A program made the translations under genes and the position numbers. From assembly GCA_030549495.1 (NCBI GenBank), contig JAUIRK010000791.1, positions 1-64,000 on the forward strand: a stretch of 64,000 bases of DNA, written 5' to 3'. How positions within the stretch are numbered: the stretch's first letter is position 1; the number at the start of each line of letters is the position of its first letter. The DNA comes from Nectonema munidae. Its lineage: Eukaryota > Nematomorpha > Nectonematoida > Nectonematidae. Positions 55,144-64,000 of this stretch are shown here, one piece after another. Under the pieces are notes generated by a model that worked only from the letters and a program-made list of their open reading frames with translations, was not told the DNA's origin and ran no database searches.

Positions 55144-57727
55144 CCCGCTTCATTCACACATATCCCCGTGTAAAACATTTGTTCATGAAATTTCTTAGGT
55201 TTCAAATTTCAAATATCTTGCCTATTCATCATGCATATTAGTAAATTTAGCAAAGAATATTTTTGTAAGACACTTAAAACAATATGCAAAAGAAAAAAAT
55301 AATTGATTTCAAATGTGCTTATAAAATGACTAGCAAACAGTTCTTTGCCTTTAAATGGAAGAATATATTTTGTTTAAGCTCCTAAATCCATTCCCCCTAT
55401 ATCAGTTGATTTTTGCCAGCAACTTGAAATAGCCTTTGTTCATTCATCAAAGACTCTCTATGAATATCATCTACATTATCTTTTGGAAGAAAATGATACG
55501 TATTGCATTTTATCTAGAATGAGTATAGCTTCTACTTTTTTTGCATAATTTCTTGATTTAAAAGCTAATTGGTTAAACTAATTAACTTAATTAAACAAAA
55601 ATTCTTAATTTAATTTAACTTTAATTAATTTTTTTAAATTAAGGTTAACTTAATTTGAACAAAAATTCTAAAATTCTGCGCTAGGATTTTTGGTACACCA
55701 CTGATTTTATATAGTAAAAAAAAAGATTTTTAAAATTGAGTACCTTTACGTTGTTATATGCAAAAAGTTGAAATATATAGTATTTATTATTACATTAGCA
55801 CATTGGCCTAATATAAACATGGTTAGGGTTATATATCATAATGACACAAATTTGTCTAGCACATTTCCCGAAATCATGGATCATTATTTTTTTAACATAG
55901 CATGCCTTGTAAGGATACCCTTTATGTTTGATTAGCTTGTATAGTTAAATTGATAAGTACTTTCTATATTTGGCTGTGGTTTAAAATTATTTTATCACGT
56001 TTTCTTTCTGATCTATCCAAAATTGCTTTAAAAATCGGAATCTAAGTTGAAAAAATATAGTTAAGTTAAGTTCCACTAAATATAAAGTTAACTTACTATC
56101 TAAATATAGGTGCAAGTAGTCATGTTTTATATAGTAAAATATTGATTTAAACAATTTTTGTAGTTTAGATTACTAAAAAGATGGGAAATCAATTTTTAAA
56201 TAGGGTTTCCAAAAAATCTTAGCCAATTTTTAATTTTACTTATTTTTTTAACCTTTACTAGATATGAAATCTTTTGATTATTATTATTTCCACATACTAG
56301 AAGTATAAATCAGGGATACTTCTCCTTTTTGTTTATAGTGGAGCAAAAATGAATGATCCATAAAAAAGTATAGTATGATGAATTAATTTTGGTTTGATTT
56401 AAGATAAATAAAATAAATTTTAAGCGAAAAATTGAATTATTTTAAAAACACATTCAAGGGAATAACAAATATTATCAAGCAATAAAAGCAAAAGTAGATT
56501 TATGTTAAAAATCACTCAAATAAAAATAAGATGTTCACTTTTGCCAGAATCAACAGGTGGACCGTGGTCTTTAACACGTTTTAATGTCGTTTTCATTTCA
56601 AAAATGAGTTTATTTTACAGATTTATTAATTAGTAGATTTATTTTAACAACTTTAATGAAAAAGGAAATTATATGATTAATTTTATTGTTTACTGAAGAA
56701 GTCTAGATTAACATTTTTGACTTTTTACAAAAATTAAGATGAACTTCCACATAGTTTAGAATTGCGAATGAAGAAGTGAGCCACACCAAGAGTTGAGCAT
56801 CCCTGGTTAAAAATTGTTACGAATTAATTTTGATTTCAATTATTATTCCATATATAGATGGCGTTAATATGCACTTAATCTATTTTCATACTTTTATTAA
56901 AAAATTTAACCTACTCATGTCGAATAAATATTTATTAATTTAAAATTAAAAAAAAACTATAAATAAAATCTTTTATTCAATAAAAAATTAAAACTTTTTC
57001 AAATGACTTTTTAACATTTTAAAACTTTTAGTGGTAGTATGAGAAGGGGGTGGTAAATGAACTATAAAATCACGAATACTACCACCTACATCTTTACATG
57101 CTAGCAGCTGCAATTTTCCCATTGATATGAATTTTTCAGGCTCTCTCTTGTTCTTTGTATCTTTCATCATACGAAGAGATTTTTTAACCGAAGCAAAATA
57201 ACGTATACAAAATTATAAATAGGCACAAGACGTGAACGAGAGAACCATAACAGGAAGCAAATTCTAGGCTGAATATATAACACCTCTTGCACCACTTAGT
57301 ACATATGGATTCATAGAAATTTTCATTAAATCACATTCATGCTTCTTTAAAATGCTGTAACATGAATGCAACTGAGTTTTAGACGTTCAATAAATTTTTT
57401 GTATCAAATTCTTTATTCCTTATCTCACTCTGCCAAAGTTTTAGAAGAAGCACGTGTCTTTTTAGCCTTCTTTGACATGCCTATTTTCTTTGACTTTTAA
57501 GCCAAAAAGAGTAAATATAAACATAATTTTAAGTTTATTTCAAAACTTTGATAATAATTGAATATCAGACTAAACGTATCAAAAATTATTTATTAGATGA
57601 AAGAAAATCCGCGATCCTTACATCCAATACTAGAGTAGGCATATTTAGAGATCACTAGAACACGTGTCATTTGAATTGATTATTTCGGTGTTTATGCGAT
57701 TTGCTTCCAATGTTCAAAATATTAGCT
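55144..57727. other. Gene-free stretch
   Basis: AT-rich. A stretch of alternating TTAA and AATT motifs at about 55560-55660 is low-complexity. A 60-codon minus-strand ORF at 56988-57170 is not recognised. No gene supported. Confidence 0.4.
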
Positions 57728-58057
57728 TTCTTCCTCTGAAGAATTCAAAGGTTTTTACGGTTAGGTAGTGCTCTAGCGACCCGATTCTACGTGGTTAGTA
57801 ATCAAGCTATCACTAGACAATAAGTTTGTTTCCCAAATTGGGAGCGTTCGCGTTAGGATAGTATCGATCACTCAGCTGTATTTATATATTGTAACATAAA
57901 TTCTTGTAAAATAATATATATAACAAGGTATAGCTATGCAGTAACAAGGGCCGGTAGGTGTTTAGTGGGATGGAAAGTCCAGTTAGACTTGGACTCAGCA
58001 TTCCGGGCGGGCCACGATATCCGAAAGGATGGGTGCGAACGCCACAAACAACTTAAT
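57728..58057 (+). mobile_element. Young dispersed repeat C, copy 2
   Basis: Nearly identical to 31000-31335, differing by scattered substitutions and a short indel (GCTATTCCTTTGTAAC against GCTATGCAGTAAC). It ends in TTAATTAATTAATTAATT, a short-repeat tail of the kind left by LINE-mobilised sequences. Confidence 0.85.
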
Positions 58058-58910
58058 TAATTAATTAATTAAAATATTTGACTTTAAAATCTTTCCTTTT
58101 GTTAAAAAGCGTTAATACCCTTCTATTTCTCCCTTTATAGCAAGAAGTTTCTTAATGAATTTTATTATTCATAATAAGTATAATGAATTTTACATTGTAA
58201 AATCAAGAGAAATCAATAAAGAGCAAAATGTGTAATTAAAAGAAAGAACAGATATCGAACCAGGGTTGACATGCATGGTTTAATTGGGAAATCTATTTAA
58301 AAAAAATTTAATAGTGTTGAAAATAAACGATTTAAAAATAGAATTATACCCAGTCTTACAGTAAGCATCAAAGTAAAATTCTCATCCATTTTTAATACAC
58401 ATATGTGAAGCAAAAAATATACGCAGTCAAACAAATAAACTCACTACCACTGAAAAATGGGGTGTTGTTATGAAGAAAAGATTTTTTTAATTTTCTATAA
58501 TTATAAGAAGGGGATTTAGAAATGTTTTTTTTCTAGGAAAAAAATTCGTCTTAAAGCTCTGTCTGTATTTTTACTATAAATTTCTTTGTTTTTTTATAAA
58601 AAAAAATGAAAAACTAAAGTTTGTATGTTTTTTTGTGCATTTGGAAGTGATTGTTGTAATGATAATACAATATCATACTAAATCTAACTTTGGATGCTAA
58701 GATGGGTAGTGTAAGAGTTTTACCTGCAGAGGGCAAGAAGAATTGTGATGATGTGTTTTGAAAAATTATGCCATGAATGAAAGCGCTACTAGAACAGTAA
58801 TGTGTCTTTTTCTTGTAAGTATTAGTTCTCTTGGTGTGTGCGTATGCGTTACATTATTTATAAATCTAATTTAATTATTTCACTCAAATTCACTTTCATT
58901 ATATCTTAAC
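58058..58910. other. Gene-free stretch
   Basis: AT-rich. On the minus strand, TTCTTGCCCTCTGCAG at about 58731-58746 is a good acceptor sequence followed by 36 open codons. It has no partner exon or homology, so it is not called. Confidence 0.35.
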
Positions 58911-59185
58911 TTCATCATGTCATTTCCTCATCATCATTTGATCATCATCATTCCCATCATCATCATCATTTACATCATCATCGATATCATCAGCATTCTC
59001 ATCAAATCCACATTCACATCATTATCATAACATCAATTTCATCATCTTCACATCATCATCTCCACATCATCAACTTCATCATCACCCCATCATCATCATT
59101 ATCACATAACCATCGTTCTCAACCTCATCAATCACATCATCATCATTCTCATCATCATCATCATCATTCTCACCCTCATCAATCA

Positions 59186-59265
<80 letters not shown>

Positions 59266-59316
59266 CTACATCATCATCATCATTAACCTCATCATCATCC
59301 TCATCATCATACCTCC

Positions 59317-59386
<70 letters not shown>

Positions 59387-59535
59387 TCTCATCATCATCA
59401 TCAACCACATCATCATCACTACATCATCATCATTAGCAGCATTCTCATCAAATCCACATCACATCATCATCATTATCATCGCCATCATCATTTTCATCAT
59501 CACACACATCATCATCATCATGATCATCATCATAT
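58911..59535. repeat. CAT/ATC trinucleotide microsatellite
   Basis: Long interrupted array of CAT units, pure for more than 90 bp at about 59185-59265 and again at about 59330-59383. Interruptions such as TTCTCATCA and CTACATCAT recur and suggest growth by segmental duplication. Met-rich frames on the other strand are artefacts. Confidence 0.97.
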
Positions 59536-61799
59536 GCCAGCTGACAACTCATATAATTTTTACAATTAGAATCGTTGTCACGTGTTTCAGAATTTTGAAA
59601 GTATACCGTTTAATTAAACAAATGCCCAGAAACCATTTTGATAATTTTCATGTCAAATATCAACCAACCAGTTCATTCCATCTTATCTTTTGCCAGAAAA
59701 AGTGTGCCACAATGTGATAAAATATGATAATTTTGTATCACCACTCATTTAAAATGAAGCTTCAGGAAAATTAAAATTTTGTAGGAAATAATTTCATCTT
59801 ATAGTTTAAAATATTATGTTTGTATTTTTGAGGGGTGTACCTTTTCACCCAAATAATAGGAAATCTTATGGAACACTTTTTTACCTTCTCACACCCTAAC
59901 TATATTGTGATGCATTTGAATGTTTTATGTAAAATTAAACTAACAAAATTTGTTTGAAATCTTTGTTTTTTTGCAACTATAAGTTTTTTTTATTTCAATT
60001 TTTTTTTAATGAAAAATAAAAAATGCATTCTTCTTTCTAAATATCTCCAAATATTGAAATACAAAGTTTCTGTTTTTAATTTTTGGTAAACAAAAATTCT
60101 CATTTAATTAATATTTTAACTTAACCGTGCGTTTTCTTGAACTTAAATAATGTTCTTGCAAGTCTATAATAAAAATATGCTATTACAATTGACAAAGTTG
60201 GGGAAAGAGAGGTCTTGGAATGGTAAAAATATGGTTCGTTAATTTTGTGGACTTTGGTTCTAAAATGAGAATATCAAGATTTTTTATATCAATATCTCAG
60301 ACCATTTCAACCTATCATTGAAAAAAGTAAGTATAGTAATATTATTATTTAAAGAAAAAAAACAGTTATAAAATCTTTTTTTACAAGATACAATTTACAA
60401 TCTAAAAAAAAGAATAAACTTGGTAAAAGCTGGAGTAAATTGGATATTTCATAAAATTATGTTAAATTCGGGTAGACAACTTGTTTTTATCATTGGTAAC
60501 ACTTCTGTATACTACGGCGGAATAATATATTCGTCAATTAATCAAATAAAATTTTGTAAAAATTTTTTGCTAGATCTAAGATCGGCCATATGGATTTTTA
60601 GCGTGTTTTAAAATTGCAAATGTTGACTTACTTGCCAAAGATGAGGTTGATGAATTATTCAAAAGGTGATTTGAGAAAGGTTCAATTTTCATAATCTATA
60701 CAATTCATATTTGGGGATCGATAATAATGATGAAAGCGCTATATTTGGAACGAACTGGATAGAATATGGAAGGAGAGTAATCGCGAAAGCTTAAATATAT
60801 TCAACGAACAATTTGCATGAAGCAGATGGAAACGAGGCAAAAATAGATACTTTGAATCGATTTAAATTGGAGTCGGTTTAAAAATAATAACAACAACAAC
60901 AATCTACTTCTTGAAGTGTTTATAGAATGGCGGTGTATAAAGGCGAGCTTTATCACTCACGAGTATAGCACGCGCTTTTTAATTAAGTGCAATCTGTTAT
61001 TTTGCGCGATATTATTATGTGGAGGAATATGCATATGTGCGTAAGCTATCTTATAGTGAGTTAAGAAAATATTTTGATTAACTATTCAAGGTCAAAAGCC
61101 CTCCCCCACTTGCGCTTCTCCTCTTGCTTCATGGAGGCATGTTAGGAAAGAGTTCCATTTGAAAAAGTAATATAAAACTTATAACTTGTATGAAATATAT
61201 GAATTTTACATTTTATATCTGTATATTTTAAAGGGTGTGACTTGAGATATTACCGAAATAATTTGAAGCGTAAAAAGAAATCTTCCCCAAATCCCTAACA
61301 AATCCAAATCTTTTCAAACAGAAAAGTAATGCCATGAAAAAAATCATTTTTTTTGTGGTTAAAATTTTAACTTGTGCTTTTATCACTGCCCCCCAAAAGA
61401 CATTATAGTTGATTGAGAATGATTACCAAAAGCTTAGATAAATTTGCAGTTTATTTTCCCAGGAAATCCGAAGCTTTCTTCCTTTCCGGTCTCACTCTTT
61501 TAAAGCACTTCCAAAAGTGTTTGTTATCTGGCTGCTATCTTTACTCCAACAATTTGTATTGTGAATGCTCTCTCTCGAATTGCTACGTGTGTAGGAAAAA
61601 TAATCATCATATGTTGACCAACCAGGTCCAGTTCTTGTTTCTGCTATTATCAACAATGTGTGTAGGTATACATACTTGCTTTTCTCTTAACCTTTCTTCA
61701 CCTCATATAATTGAAATAACATGATGTATCATTCATTATTATTAATTAACTTTATACTCAACTGATTGATTATCCTTATATTCTTTTGGTTTTGTTTTC
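59536..61799. other. Gene-free stretch
   Basis: AT-rich. ORFs of 63 codons (60420-60611) and 103 codons (61413-61724, Cys- and Leu-rich) have no recognisable domain or splice context. A short AAC repeat lies near 60885-60901. No gene supported. Confidence 0.35.
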
Positions 61800-61999
61800 A
61801 GTAAAATTTTTTATATTACCTGGTTGGCATCTTCTAGCGGCTACTTTGGCCTTTGATACCGACCTTCAAAAGTGATTCTTGTCTTTTCCTCATATTTTTA
61901 TTGCGCTTATCAATTATATATTGATCCACAAATTGTTTATACCACATGTCATCCCCTTTTGTGAAACTTTTGAAAATAAAGATATTATTATTATTATTA
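61800..61999 (+). mobile_element. Possible LINE or SINE 3' end with ATT tail
   Basis: A GC-richer body (CTGGTTGGCATCTTCTAGCG and onward) ends AATAAAGATATTATTATTATT. A poly-A-like signal followed by a short tandem repeat is typical of the 3' ends of several LINE families and the SINEs they move. No coding part is visible. Confidence 0.4.
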
Positions 62000-64000
62000 A
62001 TTTGTAACTAATGCTACAAAGTTTATTCAGTTCACAAGTTTAATTTGGAATTAATTCTACAAAATTTGTTTAATTTGTAATTACTATGTTATTAGATTTA
62101 TTTAACTCAAAAGATAAAATAACTATTTATTTTTTAGGTTTAATTTTAAATTATTACTACAAGATTTGTTGAAATCGCAAATTTTAAGTCATATTCTCTT
62201 TCAAGCTTATAAACAAAAATTCAGTTTCTTTTTCAAGCTATCTGCGTAGAGTAAAGACCCTCTCAACCCAATCATATTTTGAATACAGCAAAGTGTTCTT
62301 TTGATTTAACGTGGAAATTGAAGATTGAACCAAAATCATGTTATGACAAGACCAATAAGAACTAAGTTCATAAAATTGTAAAAAATATGCAATTCATCAT
62401 CTTCCATTTTCAAATAAAAGCACTTATTTTGACTCGAGTAAAATTGTTCTTATCATTGTTCCACAATGAAATCTTTTCAAAAATTTCCCGCAAATTTCTT
62501 TTTATTTTTTGTCATTTCAAATATAGTACGCCCATATGTTTCAATATTCTCGGTTGTAAGAAGTAAGATATTTTTATTTTAGTTGTCTGGTTCCAAACGT
62601 TCAAATTCTTATAAAAACCAGAAAATATAATTAAAAATTGATTCTAGAGCTAAGTTCAACTAAATTCTTTCTATTATTTGCAAACAGTATATCCATTTTT
62701 ATCTTGACCACTTTCATATTCGGTTCTGTCTTTTTTAATTTCTTGTTAAGCCATCACATATTTCGCTTTGTTCCATTTGGAAGTAATGAAAAAGTATAAT
62801 GAAGTAGAAATAACTAAACATATGGAAACGGAACTTATTAAGAAGTAGATTAATAAATTTTAGATTGGTATTGCATATCAATCCACTAAAAGAAATGATC
62901 GTTTTTTATTGCATAGATTAACGATGATCCCATTAGAGCACTTTACGATTAATGACCGCATACACATACCCGCTCCGTCCTATGGCTGAATTTGGACTGG
63001 TATAAAGTAAGACATATGGCAAACTGAAGTGTAGAAAAATTTAAAATTCTTGTAAAATTTCATGTACATTCTCAATTGAGTTAGCCGACACACATTATTC
63101 AACTGAACAGCACACAAGTTTCTTTCTCCAAGAAAAAGAAGGTTATTTTCAAATCGTGAACATCAGATTTAAACGGAAAATTAAAAATCAAAACAGGGTG
63201 TTATAAGAACATATAAGAATAATATTATAAACTAACTTCCGTATCCAAAGCCTTGTTGGCCGCTCGAGGATATAAACCTAAAATATAATGGATTAGAATT
63301 CATAACAGAGTAGTGTGCAAAGCATTTAAAGGTATCATCCCAACTCCAAAGGAAGAAAATAATTATGTACAATGAATGGAGAAAACGAAAATAGTTATCA
63401 CAAGTTCAAGCGTGCACAATGCACATTCTAGTTGATCCATATAGCGATTAATGAATGTAAATTTGACTTTGTTAAAGAAGGAATTAATATTCTGATTGCT
63501 TTCATAAAAGAAATCCTTATTTTGATATCCAAAAGTAAGTAAGTGGTCTTATAGCAAAAAGATTGTTTGGATTTTTCGTATTTGTTAAGGGAAGTACAAT
63601 ATTATGTGAATTTCTTGTAAAAGTTGCAAGAATGTTGAAAGCAGCAAACATATGTAAGCTTTGACAAGCTGTCATAAATGCACTTGGCTTATGATTGGCT
63701 ATTTCATGAGGGAATGCTGTCTTGTATTTCGATGACAAATTTAAATTTGTATAGCAGTGCAAAATGCAGAATAGCTTCCAACATATATGTCACTTCTTTG
63801 TCTATAATAGGAAAAAATAAGGTTTCATTGAATTTTTATATGAACACAAATATTTTATAAGTTCATTTTACTGAATAATGATGATATGAATAAATTGTGT
63901 TAATCAAAATAACTGACTTGAACATTTTTGATATGTTTTATCTAAATATTGTGGATAGAATGGAAGATTAAGGAGAAAATGAGATGAAAAAATATTGGCT
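62000..64000. other. Gene-free right end
   Basis: AT-rich. On the minus strand 63281-63241 (after ATTATATTTTAG: CTCGAGCGGCCAACAAGG) and about 62997-62971 are short GC-rich segments with splice-like borders that may be tiny exons, but they cannot be tied to a protein. The 81-codon minus-strand ORF at 63762-63517 is not recognised. Confidence 0.3.

Noticed and set aside
59183-59419. Met-rich 78-codon protein
   Set aside because: Translation of the CAT microsatellite.
61413-61724. 103-codon ORF with six cysteines in its centre
   Set aside because: It lacks a signal peptide, recognisable spacing and splice context, and its composition matches the flanking DNA.
58731-63281. A minus-strand gene chaining small exons at 63281-63241, 62997-62971, 61864-61821 and 58730 onward
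   Set aside because: The phases fit and the joined frame is open, but the product matches nothing, and the 61864-61821 piece lies in what looks like a LINE or SINE 3' end with an ATT tail.

Overview
This is a window of an AT-rich, repeat-laden animal nuclear genome with few genes. Introns run to several kb, and remnants of Tigger/pogo, Merlin, piggyBac, hAT and RNase H-bearing LINE elements sit among tRNA-derived SINEs. Together with a heat-shock-factor-binding-protein gene, this points to an arthropod, possibly a crustacean such as a parasitic copepod. The species is inference; nothing in the window fixes it. No retrovirus, Polinton, CRISPR array, rRNA gene or genuine tRNA gene was seen.

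Layout. 1-6036 is a minisatellite, open at the left edge, with a mixed-length unit and a higher-order pattern, followed at 6240-6560 by a second, eroded minisatellite. 7147-19000 is a graveyard of transposons: a decayed transposase with a TASNTG motif, a Tigger fragment abutting a 5'-truncated LINE, a small TIR element, a Merlin remnant split by a hAT MITE with an exact 8-bp target duplication, a large inverted repeat, a SINE and a second Tigger. 20357-23899 holds three tandem, same-strand genes for small secreted cysteine-rich peptides. 24560-38560 returns to mobile DNA: a hAT remnant, a TIR element with one open frame, several MITEs, a piggyBac remnant with a hAT-like MITE inside it, SINEs and a young dispersed repeat.

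38663-47821 is the best-supported host gene, an HSBP1 orthologue on the plus strand. It has three coding exons (50 codons, 22 codons plus one base, 39 codons plus two bases) separated by introns of 4.6 and 3.9 kb. The first intron is GT-AG and contains a deleted Tigger. The second has the signature of a U12-type AT-AC intron: ATATCCTTT at the donor, TTCCTTAAC as branch site and AC at the acceptor. None of the three exons stands out as a long ORF; they were recognised by homology and by splice phase.

After the gene come a hAT remnant, the terminal exon of a Tyr/Pro/Asn-rich, probably GPI-anchored protein on the minus strand (51711-51968), a second copy of the TASNTG-family transposase, more MITEs, a second copy of the young dispersed repeat and a long CAT microsatellite.

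The items most worth following are the cysteine-peptide cluster (conserved RKKR processing site, seven cysteines in fixed spacing, a phase-0 splice acceptor in front of each) and the AT-AC intron of HSBP1.
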